Assembly: GCF_024171885.1 (NCBI RefSeq)
Contig: NZ_JAMTCP010000007.1
Coordinates: 1 to 64,000, forward strand
Direction: 5' to 3'
Source of the DNA: Streptoalloteichus tenebrarius
Lineage (GTDB): Bacteria; Actinomycetota; Actinomycetes; Mycobacteriales; Pseudonocardiaceae
Length of the DNA: 64,000 nt
Shown: one piece after another, positions 16,719 to 25,903 of the stretch
How positions within the stretch are numbered: position 1 is the first letter of the stretch
How the letters are laid out: each line of letters starts with the position of its first letter
Notes under the pieces: model-generated
Told to the model about the DNA's origin: nothing
Databases searched by the model: none
What the model saw: only the letters and a program-made list of their open reading frames with translations
Made by a program: the position numbers and the translations under genes

Positions 16719-17962
16719 CTCGCTCCCCCTTCGCTGACGTCAGCGCGGCGCGTCCGCAGGGCGGTGGCGGAGCGGACCTCATCACCGTCGAGGACCACCT
16801 CCACCGGCGGTGTGCGGCTCAGGAACCCCATCACCGAGGCGGTGAGGCCGTACGCGCCCGCGTTGGGCACCCGCAGCAGGTCGCCCGGTCGCGGCAGGGG
16901 CAGCTCGACCGCGCGGGCGAGCACGTCGGCGGGGGTGCAGAGCGGCCCGACCAGGTCGACGCGCACGCGCGGCCGGTCCCCGGCGCCGAGCACCTCGGCC
17001 CCCACCGAGGAGGGCAGCAGCCGCCCGATGCCGGACAGCCCGCCCACGTGGTGGATGCCGGTGTCGAGCACGACGAAGGTACGGTCGCCCGAGCGCTTGA
17101 CGTCGGTGACCGAGCAGACCAACTCCCCCGCCGGGCCGACGAGGCGGCGTCCGGACTCGACGGCGACCAAGGGTTCGCCCGTCCGCCATCCCGGCAGGTG
17201 TCGGTCGAGCACCGCCGCGAGTCCCTCCCGCAACGTCTCGCCGTACTCGGGCGGTTCCCCGTCGGTCGCGTAGGGCGCGGCGAACCCTCCGCCCAGATCG
17301 AGTTCCGTCACGGTGACGCCGTGCCGGTCCCGCAGTTCCGCCGCGACGGCGGCGCCCGCGCCGAACGCGTCGAGCAGCGCCTGGGGATCGGTGGTGTTGG
17401 AGACCGGAAACTGGTGTAGGCCCACGACGCGCGCGGCCCCGCCGAACCGGCACAGGGCGGGGTCCTCCCGGAGCTGGTCGACGTCGATGCCGAACTGGCT
17501 GGGCCTGCCGGTCATCCGCAGCCCCGCGGCAGCGGCGTGACCAGCGTTGATCCGCAACAGACAGTCGACCTCCACGCCCTCGGCTCGGGCAGCCGCGTCG
17601 AGCCGGGACAGCTCCCCCGCGGATTCCACGGAGAAGCACCGAACACCTCGGCGCAGCGCGTCGGTGATCTCGCCGTCGGTCTTGCCTGGCCCGGTGTAGA
17701 GGCACTCGGTGGGCGGGACCCCGGCGGCGAGCACCACGTCCAGCTCACCGGGCGAGCTGATCTCGGCCCGGCACCCACGTGCGGCCAGCTCAGCGACCAA
17801 GACGGGGTGCGGGTTCGCCTTCACCGAGTAGTAGAGGACGCACGGCTCGGGCAGCGCCGCCCGCAGTGTGGAGTGCGCGCGGGCCAGCGCCGACAGGCGG
17901 TAGACGTACAGGGGGCTGCCGTAGTCGTGCACCAGGGACGCGATCAGGTCCTCGTCGCTCAT
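16715..17962 (-). CDS. Type III PLP decarboxylase (LysA fold), probably acting on a carrier-bound substrate
   Basis: 415 residues; PLP Lys48 in YYSVKANPHP, the phosphate-binding Gly loop LDLGGGFAAPY near 225, and ESGRRLVGPAG near 275. Diaminopimelate decarboxylases have CESGD near the C-terminus; here the position reads GPLCTPADVLA. A similar change is known for enzymes that decarboxylate ACP-bound substrates, such as BtrK of butirosin, and decarboxylases linked to exosortase loci. The neighbouring ligase and carrier protein support a tethered amino acid as substrate. Start and stop both overlap neighbours by four bases (ATGA), so the operon is tightly coupled. Confidence 0.85.
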   Translation of the reverse strand: MSDEDLIASLVHDYGSPLYVYRLSALARAHSTLRAALPEPCVLYYSVKANPHPVLVAELAARGCRAEISSPGELDVVLAAGVPPTECLYTGPGKTDGEITDALRRGVRCFSVESAGELSRLDAAARAEGVEVDCLLRINAGHAAAAGLRMTGRPSQFGIDVDQLREDPALCRFGGAARVVGLHQFPVSNTTDPQALLDAFGAGAAVAAELRDRHGVTVTELDLGGGFAAPYATDGEPPEYGETLREGLAAVLDRHLPGWRTGEPLVAVESGRRLVGPAGELVCSVTDVKRSGDRTFVVLDTGIHHVGGLSGIGRLLPSSVGAEVLGAGDRPRVRVDLVGPLCTPADVLARAVELPLPRPGDLLRVPNAGAYGLTASVMGFLSRTPPVEVVLDGDEVRSATALRTRRADVSEGGAR

Positions 17963-19482
17963 GACGAACCAGTCCTCCACCGGGCGAGCGCCCGCCGGTC
18001 GATCTTCCCGTTCGCGGTCTGGGGCAGGGCCGCCACCACGCGGCAGGCGGCCGGCACCCTGGCCGGCTCCAGCCGCTCCCGCAGCCCGGCGAGGATCTCG
18101 GCGGGGGTCGCCGAGCCGACCGCCCACAGCACCGCGCCCTCGGGACCGACCGGGAGGGCCACGCCCGCGGCGGTCACGCCGGGCACGTCGAGGGCGGCCG
18201 CCTCGATCTCGGTGGCGCTGACCCGCACCCCCGCGTTCTTGAAGATGTCGTCCTCCCTGCCGTGCACCCGCAACTCGCCGTCGGCGTCGAGCGAGCCCAG
18301 ATCGCCGGTGAACAGCACGCGCCTGCCCGTGGTCCGACATTGTCCGAACCGGCGCGCGGTCAGCTCGGGGGCGCGCCAGTAGCCGTCGGTCAGGTTCGGC
18401 CCGGTCACCGCGATCTCGCCGACCTCGCCCGGCGGGAGCGGCGTGCCGTCGGGTCCGAGCACGGCCACCGAGGTGCCGGGCAACGGTCGGCCCACCGAGT
18501 CCGTGGGGGCCGCATCCGGTCCCACCAGCCCGACGGAGACCCGCTTGCACTCGGTGAGCCCGTACATCAGCGCCATCGTGAGCCCGGGGAAACGGTCCCG
18601 CAGCGCCCGCTGGGTCGTCTCGTCGAGGCGTTCTCCGGTGTTGGTGAGCAGCCGCAGCCGGGTGGGGGCGCTGTCGCGGCCCGCGAGGGTGAGCAGCAGC
18701 CGCGCGAGGCTGGGCACCACGGGAAGCACCGTGGTGCCCGCCGCGCGCAGCGCACGCAGGAAACCCGCGTTGTCCCGGGGATCGGCGAGCACCAGGTGCG
18801 CCCCGGCGAGCGCGCACAACGGGATCTGGTAGCAGCCGTAGTCGAAGGACAGCGGAAGTCGCAGGAGCACCACGTCGTCCGCGTGGTAGGGGACGCGGTC
18901 GGCGATGGCCCTGGCCGTGAACCCGACCTGACCGTGCGGACACACCACGCCTTTGGGCATGCCGGAGCTGCCCGAGGTGTAGAAGATCAGCGCGGGGTCC
19001 CCCGGCCCGGGCGTGTCCGCGGTCGCGGGTGCGCTGGTCTCCGTCGCGGCGACCAGCTCGTCCCAGGTGAGACCGCCCGACCCCACCACGAGGGCGGGAT
19101 CGACGTCCGCGCGGATGTGGCGGGCGTGGAACGCCTTGGTCCCGGTGCCGAGGGGCACGGTCACCGCCCCGACCATCGAGGCGGCGTACAGCAGGGCCAC
19201 GAACTCCCAGCGCGGGTCGGCCTCCACGAGCACGCGGTCGCCGCGCCGCACGCCTCGCGACCGGAGCACCGTCGCGGCGCGCAGCGCGGCGTCACACAGA
19301 CCCTGGTAGTCCACTGTGGACATACGGTCCGACACGGCGGGCGCGTGCGGCGTCCTGTCGGCCGCCGCGAGCAGGACGGCGTGCATCGGCTCGGGATGGA
19401 CGACGCCGAGGGTGTCCGCCCCTGCCCAGCCGGACGTGTCGACGGTTCGGGGCGCGGTGTGCGTCATGTCCGGGTCGGTCAT
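17959..19482 (-). CDS. AMP-forming acyl/aminoacyl ligase
   Basis: 507 residues of the ANL superfamily. The phosphate-binding loop YTSGSSGMPKGVV lies near 170. The A5-like motif MYGLTECKRVS is near 285, GDLGSLDADGELRVHGR near 395, and the catalytic Lys in NGKIDRR near 495. The TECKR variant resembles ligases that accompany PLP decarboxylases and free carrier proteins in exosortase-type loci. It should activate a carboxylic or amino acid and load it onto the carrier protein at 15217-15495. Specificity cannot be read off with confidence. ATGA overlaps link it to both neighbours. Confidence 0.88.
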   Translation of the reverse strand: MTDPDMTHTAPRTVDTSGWAGADTLGVVHPEPMHAVLLAAADRTPHAPAVSDRMSTVDYQGLCDAALRAATVLRSRGVRRGDRVLVEADPRWEFVALLYAASMVGAVTVPLGTGTKAFHARHIRADVDPALVVGSGGLTWDELVAATETSAPATADTPGPGDPALIFYTSGSSGMPKGVVCPHGQVGFTARAIADRVPYHADDVVLLRLPLSFDYGCYQIPLCALAGAHLVLADPRDNAGFLRALRAAGTTVLPVVPSLARLLLTLAGRDSAPTRLRLLTNTGERLDETTQRALRDRFPGLTMALMYGLTECKRVSVGLVGPDAAPTDSVGRPLPGTSVAVLGPDGTPLPPGEVGEIAVTGPNLTDGYWRAPELTARRFGQCRTTGRRVLFTGDLGSLDADGELRVHGREDDIFKNAGVRVSATEIEAAALDVPGVTAAGVALPVGPEGAVLWAVGSATPAEILAGLRERLEPARVPAACRVVAALPQTANGKIDRRALARWRTGSS

Positions 19483-21383
19483 GGCTGGTCCGCCACGGGG
19501 GTTCGTGTGACGTCCTCCCCGTCCCGGCGCAGCTCGGCGGCCAGCGAGCGCAGCGGGCGGGCGCTGAGCAGGTCGGCGAAGGTGACACCGCCGTACCCGA
19601 GGTCGGCCAGTCGGTCGACGACGGCGGGACCACGTCGGACGAGACCGCCCTGGCCCAGGTAGGACCGGCCGAGGTCCGGCTCCGACAGCCCCGCCCTGTC
19701 GCGGAGGGCGGTCAGCAGCGCGGAGATCGCCGGCTTGGGAGGATCGGAAGGTCCCGTGGGCGCTGTCGGCACTGTCAGCACCGTCGGCGCTGTCGGCGCT
19801 GTCGGCGCTGTCGGCTCTGGGGGCTCACCCTCGACCCGAATCTGGTCGGGCAACACCACTCCCGGCCGGTGCAGGTGGGCGGCGAGGTGGTCGGAGACCG
19901 TCCGAGCGGCGACCGTGCCCCGGACGGTGGCGACGACGGCGCCGGTGTCGGTGATCGCGACCTCGGCCGCCGTCACACCGGGGAGGGCACGCACGAGGCG
20001 CGCGGTGCCGTCGAGGTCCAGCACCCGGCCGTCGGCCGTGCGCGTCCAGTCCGGCGCCCGGGGCGGGACGTCCACATCGGACACACGTGGGTCGGAGCCC
20101 CTGGCGGCACGCCACACCAGGTCCTCGGCCGCGCGCAGCAGCTCCTCGGCGTCCCTGGCGGGCAGGACGGCGCCGTCCGCGTCGAAGGACACCGCCGCGA
20201 CGCCGGCGATCCCGTGCACCACGGCGAACAACGTGGTGTCGGGTTTGCCCTGGCCGGGGCTGTGCTCGACCCGCGTCCGCGCCAGCGAACCGGGTCCCGG
20301 CGCCCGCGACGGCCTCGCCCCGGAGCGACGGGACGTGGGCTTGAAGTTGAAGATCGTGGGCAGGGTGACCAGCGTCCGCCGCTCCTCGGTGGCCAGCCCG
20401 CGCTCGGCCAGCATGGCGTCGTGGTCGTAGCGGCCGTGCCGGACGGCGAGGAGCTGCGCCCGCCAGCACCGCCCGACCAGCGTCGCGAAGGGAGGGTCGT
20501 CGCCCGCCTCGACGTCGACCATCCCGAGCTGGACGAACGATCCCACGGCGTCGTCGTAGTCCCGCGCCGGGCGGTTGTCGACCACCGTCGTCCAGAACCA
20601 CCGCGTGCCGTCGGTGTACCGGAGCAGCACCGCCGTCGTGGCGGCCATGAGCACGGCCGAGGCCGGCAAGCGCAACCGGTCGGTGAGCGCCGGCAGCGCG
20701 GCGGCGAGCGCGGGTGAGTCCAGCCGGACCCGCACCCGCCGTGGCCGCCCCCGGTCCGGCCGGTACGGGAACAGCGCCGTGGGCACCGCCCGCAGCCGCT
20801 CGGCCCAGTACGCGAGCGCGGCGTCGGCGCGGCGGCGTTCCGCCTCGGATGCCTCGACCGCGACGAGGTCCCGGGGCTGACGCGGCGGCGGCCCGCCGAC
20901 GGGGATCTCGCCGGCCAACGCGCGCGTCAGCTCGGTGACCAGCACGTCGAGAGCGCGGGCGTCGGCGGCGATGTGGTGCACCGCGAGGCAGAGGAACCGG
21001 GGCAGGCCCGCCACGGTGACCACCGCCGCGCGCAACGGCCACTCCTCCGACAGCCGCAGCGGCACGCGGCACAGGTCGGCGGTCACGGACTCGGCCCGGT
21101 CCGCCGCCGTGTCCTCGGTCGACTCGACCTCGGACAGCGCGGGCCGGGCCGGTGGGTGGATCACCTGCCGGGGATCGCCCGCCTCATCGACCTCGATGGT
21201 GGTGCGGAGCGCCTCGTGCCGGGTCACGGTCGCCAGCAGCGCCTCGCGCACGTCCGCGAGCGTGCGCCCGGCGGGCACGGGCACCACCCTCGGCAGGTTG
21301 AGGGCGGCGCGCGCGGGTTCCGGAACGGCCAGGCTGTTGCACCACAGCATGAGCTGGCCTCGGGTCAACGGGGCGGACCGCAT
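19479..21383 (-). CDS. Stand-alone NRPS condensation-domain protein with defective C-terminal carrier domain
   Basis: 634 residues; ATG 21383 is preceded by AAGGGAGAT, better than upstream alternatives. Residues 1-430 form a condensation domain with an intact HHIAADA active site (His136, His137, Asp141). A small beta domain follows, then a Pro/Thr linker of PTA repeats (about 525-555), then a carrier-like domain (about 560-634). There the expected GG-x-S-L reads LGQGGLVRR, so the phosphopantetheine Ser is gone. The enzyme probably condenses the substrate held on the separate carrier protein with a free amine or second carrier, while its own carrier is structural. It is flanked by ABC exporters and the AMP ligase. 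Confidence 0.85.
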   Translation of the reverse strand: MRSAPLTRGQLMLWCNSLAVPEPARAALNLPRVVPVPAGRTLADVREALLATVTRHEALRTTIEVDEAGDPRQVIHPPARPALSEVESTEDTAADRAESVTADLCRVPLRLSEEWPLRAAVVTVAGLPRFLCLAVHHIAADARALDVLVTELTRALAGEIPVGGPPPRQPRDLVAVEASEAERRRADAALAYWAERLRAVPTALFPYRPDRGRPRRVRVRLDSPALAAALPALTDRLRLPASAVLMAATTAVLLRYTDGTRWFWTTVVDNRPARDYDDAVGSFVQLGMVDVEAGDDPPFATLVGRCWRAQLLAVRHGRYDHDAMLAERGLATEERRTLVTLPTIFNFKPTSRRSGARPSRAPGPGSLARTRVEHSPGQGKPDTTLFAVVHGIAGVAAVSFDADGAVLPARDAEELLRAAEDLVWRAARGSDPRVSDVDVPPRAPDWTRTADGRVLDLDGTARLVRALPGVTAAEVAITDTGAVVATVRGTVAARTVSDHLAAHLHRPGVVLPDQIRVEGEPPEPTAPTAPTAPTVLTVPTAPTGPSDPPKPAISALLTALRDRAGLSEPDLGRSYLGQGGLVRRGPAVVDRLADLGYGGVTFADLLSARPLRSLAAELRRDGEDVTRTPVADQP

Positions 21384-21399
21384 CCGATCTCCCTTGTGA

Positions 21400-23196
21400 T
21401 CAGGCGTAGGAGGCGACCTGCGCGCGGTACATCCCGGCGTAGCGCCCACCTCGGGCGACCAGTTCGTCGTGCGTGCCGACCTCGGTGATCCGGCCGCCCT
21501 CCACCACGACGACCATGTCGGCGACCCGCGCGGTCGACAGCCGGTGGGTGACGATCACGGTGATCGTCCCGACCTCCTCGGCGGACCTGCGGGCGGTGCG
21601 GGCGTGACGGCGGACCAACGCGTCCTCGGACGGGGCGTCCAGACTGGCGAACGGCTCGTCGAGCACGAGCAGGAGCGGCCGGGTCGGCATGAGCGCGCGG
21701 GCCAGGGACAACTTCTGCCACTGCCCGCCGGACAGGTCCACCCCACCCTCCAATGTGGAGCCGAGCGGGGTGTCCAGCCCCGAGGGCGCGTCCTCGACCA
21801 CGTCGTGCGCGCCCGCCTCGCGGATCGCCGCGGCGACGCGTTCCCCGTCGTCCATGCGTTCGAGGTCGCCGATCCCGACGACCTGGGACAACGGCAGGTG
21901 GAACCGGTAGCCCTCCTGGAAGGCCGCGGAGATCGCGCGGTGCCAGGCGGGCGCGGCGATCTCGGCGAGCGGTCGGCCGTCCACCGCGACCTCGCCCGAG
22001 GTCGCCGGGTACAGCCCGCACAGCAGCTTGATGAGCGTGCTCTTGCCCGCGCCGTGGGGGCCGACCACCGCCACGACGGCGCCTGCGGGCAGTGTCAGGT
22101 TCACTTCGCGCAGCGCGTCGGAGTCAGAGCCCTCGTACCGGAAGGAGACCTCGCGCAGCGTGATCCCGCCGCGGATGGCCGTCGGGGCGGGCAAGCCTGC
22201 CGTCCCCGACGTCCGCTCGCGGAACTCACGCAGCCACCGGTAGCGGTCGACCATGCCGAAGGCGCGTTGCAGCGACGAGACCTTGCCGGGCATCGAGGAG
22301 GTCCTGCGGGCGATGGTCGTCATGAGGACGACCAACATCATCAGGTCGCCCAGGGTGGCGCGGCCGTCCCGCACCAGCCACGCCGCCACGCCCAACACGC
22401 CGATGTGGGCCACGGCCAGGAACACCGAACCCGCGACGCCGAACAGCGCGGAACGCAGCTCGGCGCGGACCTCGGCTCCGGACACCGCCGCCCACAACGC
22501 TCTTGCCCGTCGGTCCAGCTCGGGGCCGGCGCCGCCGACCCGGATCTCCGGGTTGGTCTCGGCCGACAGGCACAGGTCGGTGAGGTGCTGCTCCAGCCGG
22601 GCCGAGGGCGCCGCCGCGTCGACGAGGGCCGCCGCGCGGCGCTGGCCCGCCCCGCGCAGCCACAGCATCGGCAGCGCGGCCAGCAGGAACGCCGCGGACG
22701 CCGGGTGCACGCCCACCACGAGGCCGAGGCCGAGCACCAGCACGACGACGCTGCTGACCAGGTCGCCGAGCGTCCACAGCGCGGAGGTCAGCCAGCTCCG
22801 GCGCGTGCGCAGGGTGGCCACGCGGTCCAGGTGGGCCGGGTGTTCGAGGTGGCCGATGTGCGGGGTGTCGGACACCGTGGTCAGCACGTCCAGGTCGACG
22901 CGCAACCCGATCCGCTCGCCAAGTTGCAGCTCCAGGTTGGACCGCACGCGCCCGATGGACGACCCGATCGCCGCGAGCACACCGGCCACGACGGCGGCCG
23001 TGACGCACTCGGTCCACCGGCCCGCGACCGCCGCGTTGACCAAGTCGCGGACGAACCACACCTCCGCGATGACCACGACGCTGTTGAGCACCAGCAGCGC
23101 GGCCACCACCAGACAGCTCCGGCGGTCGGCCCGCCAGGCGAAGCCGAGCAGCTCTCCCAGGACGCTCAGGCGCTCGCGTGCGTTCCCACCAGGCAC
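21400..23196 (-). CDS. ABC exporter, fused permease and ATPase (second of pair)
   Basis: 598 residues. Six-helix membrane domain about 20-320, then an ATPase with Walker A GPHGAGKST near 385, Q-loop FQEGYRF near 427, signature LSGGQWQK near 487, Walker B LLLVLDEP near 510 and switch His in THRLS near 545. GTG 23196 has GAGGGGGAG upstream. It lies ten bases after another half-transporter; the two probably form a heterodimer. Position in a peptide-type biosynthetic operon suggests product export or self-protection. Confidence 0.9.
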   Translation of the reverse strand: MPGGNARERLSVLGELLGFAWRADRRSCLVVAALLVLNSVVVIAEVWFVRDLVNAAVAGRWTECVTAAVVAGVLAAIGSSIGRVRSNLELQLGERIGLRVDLDVLTTVSDTPHIGHLEHPAHLDRVATLRTRRSWLTSALWTLGDLVSSVVVLVLGLGLVVGVHPASAAFLLAALPMLWLRGAGQRRAAALVDAAAPSARLEQHLTDLCLSAETNPEIRVGGAGPELDRRARALWAAVSGAEVRAELRSALFGVAGSVFLAVAHIGVLGVAAWLVRDGRATLGDLMMLVVLMTTIARRTSSMPGKVSSLQRAFGMVDRYRWLREFRERTSGTAGLPAPTAIRGGITLREVSFRYEGSDSDALREVNLTLPAGAVVAVVGPHGAGKSTLIKLLCGLYPATSGEVAVDGRPLAEIAAPAWHRAISAAFQEGYRFHLPLSQVVGIGDLERMDDGERVAAAIREAGAHDVVEDAPSGLDTPLGSTLEGGVDLSGGQWQKLSLARALMPTRPLLLVLDEPFASLDAPSEDALVRRHARTARRSAEEVGTITVIVTHRLSTARVADMVVVVEGGRITEVGTHDELVARGGRYAGMYRAQVASYA

Positions 23197-23206
23197 CGTC
23201 TCCCCC

Positions 23207-25198
23207 TCACGTCCCGACCGGACCCGTGACGAGCCGGGCCTGGAGCCGATACCAGTGCGCGTAGTCCCCGTCGAGGTCCATCAGCTCCGCGTGCGTGCCC
23301 TGCTCGGCGATCCGGCCCTCCGCGAGGACCACGATCCGGTCGGCGTGGCGCACCGTGGCGAAGCGGTGCGACACCAGCACCAGCGTGCGTCCCTCCATCG
23401 TCTCGATGAGCGTGCGGAAGACCTCCAGCTCCGCCTGCACGTCCAGGTGCGCGGTGGGCTCGTCGAGCACCACCACGTCCGCGCCGCGGTCGGCCGCGTA
23501 GAGCGCCCTGGCCAGCGCGATCTTCTGCCACTGCCCGCCGGAGATGTCCACTCCTCCCGGGAAACGCGCCGAGAGCACGGTGGCCGCGCCCTGGGGCAGG
23601 GCGGAGACGAGGTCACGCGCTCCCGCGCGGTCCAGCGCCCTGTCGAACGCGGCGTCGTCGTCGGCGCCGGGGTCGGGGTCGGGGTAGGCCCCGTCCCCGA
23701 GCCGCACGTTGTCCTCAACGGACAGTCCGAAGTGGACTGGAGACTGGAACACCACGGCGACGCGCCGCCACCAGCGCCGCATGTCCGTTGAGGCCAGGTC
23801 GACGCCGTCGGCGGTGATCCGCCCGCGCGACGGGGACTCCAGACCGGTCAGCAGCCGCACCAGGCTGGACTTGCCGGCGCCGTTGAGGCCGACGACCGCC
23901 AGCTTCTCCCCGGGGCGGATCTCCAGGTCGAGGCCGTCGAAGACGTCGCGCCCGGTGTTCGGGTAGCCGAACCCCACGCCGTCGAACCGGATCAACGGCG
24001 GTCGAGCGGGACGGCGACCCACCCGCTCGGCCGCGTCCGGCCGGCGGCCCGCCGGCCCGGCAACGACCGGACAGCGTTCGACCGCACAGCGTTCGACCGC
24101 ACGACGTTCGGCCGGACGAGGCTCCGTCAAACGGGGTTCGGCCCCGCAGGGTTCGCCCTGACGACCGCCGAACCGCTCGACGAGACGCCGATGGGCGGCG
24201 ACGGACACGCGCCCGAAATCGACGATGAACGGCTCCATGCCGAGACTCGCCGTGGACAGCAGCAGGATCGTGACACGCAGGTGCAGCACCAGGGCCGCGA
24301 CGCTGATCGTCCGGTCCGCCCCGGCCACGGCGATGGCGACGAACGCGGGCACCGTGGCCAGCGCGCAGATGCCGAACACCAGCCACTGCTGACCCATGAC
24401 GCTCATCCGCTTGCGCCACAACGGCGCCAGCCGCGCCAGCGCGGCCCGCTCGAACTGGGTGACCAGCCACGGCCCGAGACCGAAGATCCGGACCTCCTTG
24501 CCGGCCGCGGCGCCGCTGGTCGCGTCGGCCAGGTGTTCGGCGCGCCGCTGTAACGGGCGCAGCCGTACCGCGAGGGTGCGCACGCCCGACGCGCCCGCCC
24601 ACTGCCGGCGCATCAGCGAGTGCTGCGCCAGCACGAGGACCAGTGTCAGCAGCGCCACCCACCAGGAGAACGTGGCCAGGACGGCGGCAGCGGCGACGGC
24701 GGTGAGCGTCCGGAACACCAGCATCAACTGTGCGGTGGCCGCGGCGCCGGGAGTGTGGCTGGAGTAGCCCTTCGTCGCCAGCTCCATGTCGCCCTGAACA
24801 TCCGGCTCGGCCAGCTCCGCCGGCGTGGCGGCGGTGAGCGCGAGGTGGCGCAGCTCGGTGCGCACCGCGCCGTCCACCCGGCGCACCACGAGTTCGCGCA
24901 GCGGCCGGTCGAGGGCGGATGCCGCGTGCGCGGCCACCATCACCCCCGCGAAGGTCCACAGGAGACCGAGAGCGCGACCGAAGGCCCCGGAGGGGTCGCC
25001 GTCGGCGAGTGCCGCCACGAGCGCGCCGATCAGGTAGGCCATCGCCAACGGCGCGACGACCTGCGCCAGCGCCACCGCGACCAGGCCGGCGAGCGCGGCC
25101 GCTCCGGCGTGCCGCAACAGCCCGAGCAGTTCCGCGGTCTGGGCGAGTCTTCGCGCGACACCGCCCGACAACGAGACGGAATCCCCTGTCCCGGTCAT
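23207..25198 (-). CDS. ABC exporter, fused permease and ATPase (first of pair)
   Basis: 663 residues from ATG 25198, with GGGGGG seven bases upstream. Membrane domain about 25-330, then an unusual 65-residue insert rich in Arg/Glu/Pro with Cys (AERRAVERCAVERCPV), coded by short DNA repeats at about 24060-24150, then the ATPase: GLNGAGKSS near 430, ISGGQWQK near 537, VVVLDEPTAHLD near 560. The insert sits exactly between permease and ATPase, where other exporters have a short linker. First gene of the minus-strand operon; partner of the downstream half-transporter. Confidence 0.9.
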   Translation of the reverse strand: MTGTGDSVSLSGGVARRLAQTAELLGLLRHAGAAALAGLVAVALAQVVAPLAMAYLIGALVAALADGDPSGAFGRALGLLWTFAGVMVAAHAASALDRPLRELVVRRVDGAVRTELRHLALTAATPAELAEPDVQGDMELATKGYSSHTPGAAATAQLMLVFRTLTAVAAAAVLATFSWWVALLTLVLVLAQHSLMRRQWAGASGVRTLAVRLRPLQRRAEHLADATSGAAAGKEVRIFGLGPWLVTQFERAALARLAPLWRKRMSVMGQQWLVFGICALATVPAFVAIAVAGADRTISVAALVLHLRVTILLLSTASLGMEPFIVDFGRVSVAAHRRLVERFGGRQGEPCGAEPRLTEPRPAERRAVERCAVERCPVVAGPAGRRPDAAERVGRRPARPPLIRFDGVGFGYPNTGRDVFDGLDLEIRPGEKLAVVGLNGAGKSSLVRLLTGLESPSRGRITADGVDLASTDMRRWWRRVAVVFQSPVHFGLSVEDNVRLGDGAYPDPDPGADDDAAFDRALDRAGARDLVSALPQGAATVLSARFPGGVDISGGQWQKIALARALYAADRGADVVVLDEPTAHLDVQAELEVFRTLIETMEGRTLVLVSHRFATVRHADRIVVLAEGRIAEQGTHAELMDLDGDYAHWYRLQARLVTGPVGT

Positions 25199-25830
25199 TG
25201 TCAGACCCCCCAGAAGTCCGCCTTGACCACGTTCCGCGGCCGAGCGGAACTGGCCCGCACTGTACAGAAGAGATCTCCTGTCGGGGAGTGCTCCGAGTCG
25301 ACTCCTCACGGCCCGCGCGAGCGCGCGAATGAACACGCGTGAGCCCTTCTCGGTCGCACTCGAAAAGAATTCGGAAAGAAACGGCCCATTGGTCCGCGAC
25401 AGTCGGTCGCGACGACACCGCACCCCGGACGGGGATCGTCCCCGGCAAAGACAGGAGGTCAGCCAGGAACCCCCACCAACACCTTCACGGTTACCCACCC
25501 CGAGGGCGGTCACACCCGACGAAGGAAGGAGAACCTGTCAATCCGTGGACAGATTTCCGACCTACCCGACGCCCCACCTTCGCTCTCGAACACCGAGCGG
25601 ACGAGACGCTCCTCAGAAGAGGGTACTAGTCCGTTCGGCCGAGGTTTCACGCGGGGAGGTCGCAGGTCAGGACGGATGCAAACACACCAGTCCACCGGGG
25701 GTGTGATAGCCGTCACCAGCGTGTTTCGATGACGTCCAGCGGAAGAGGACGACTCGGCCGGCTCGACTCCCCACGACACCACCCACCGACCGGGCGACCG
25801 TTTCCCGCTTTCCACTCCCCCACGGTTTCC

Positions 25831-25859
25831 TTGACAGTGCGCGAACCCGTTCCTATCGT
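25831..25859 (+). promoter_or_regulatory. Strong promoter for the radical SAM operon
   Basis: TTGACA (25831-25836), 17 bases, then TATCGT (25854-25859), 45 bases before the TTG start at 25904. This is one of the best consensus matches in the window. It lies in the 705-bp divergent region 25199-25903 between blocks B and C, where I see no gene. A minus-strand -10 candidate (TACAGT near 25261) lacks a matching -35. Confidence 0.7.
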
Positions 25860-25903
25860 GAGCCGACGCGTGGGGCCGCGCATTCCCTGGGGGGAGGGCT
25901 ACG

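Noticed and set aside
15525-19482. Pyrrole-2-carboxyl carrier biosynthesis (proline ligase, carrier, dehydrogenase)
   Set aside because: The added decarboxylase and the ligase type do not fit the known prolyl system, and no proline-specific code could be read.
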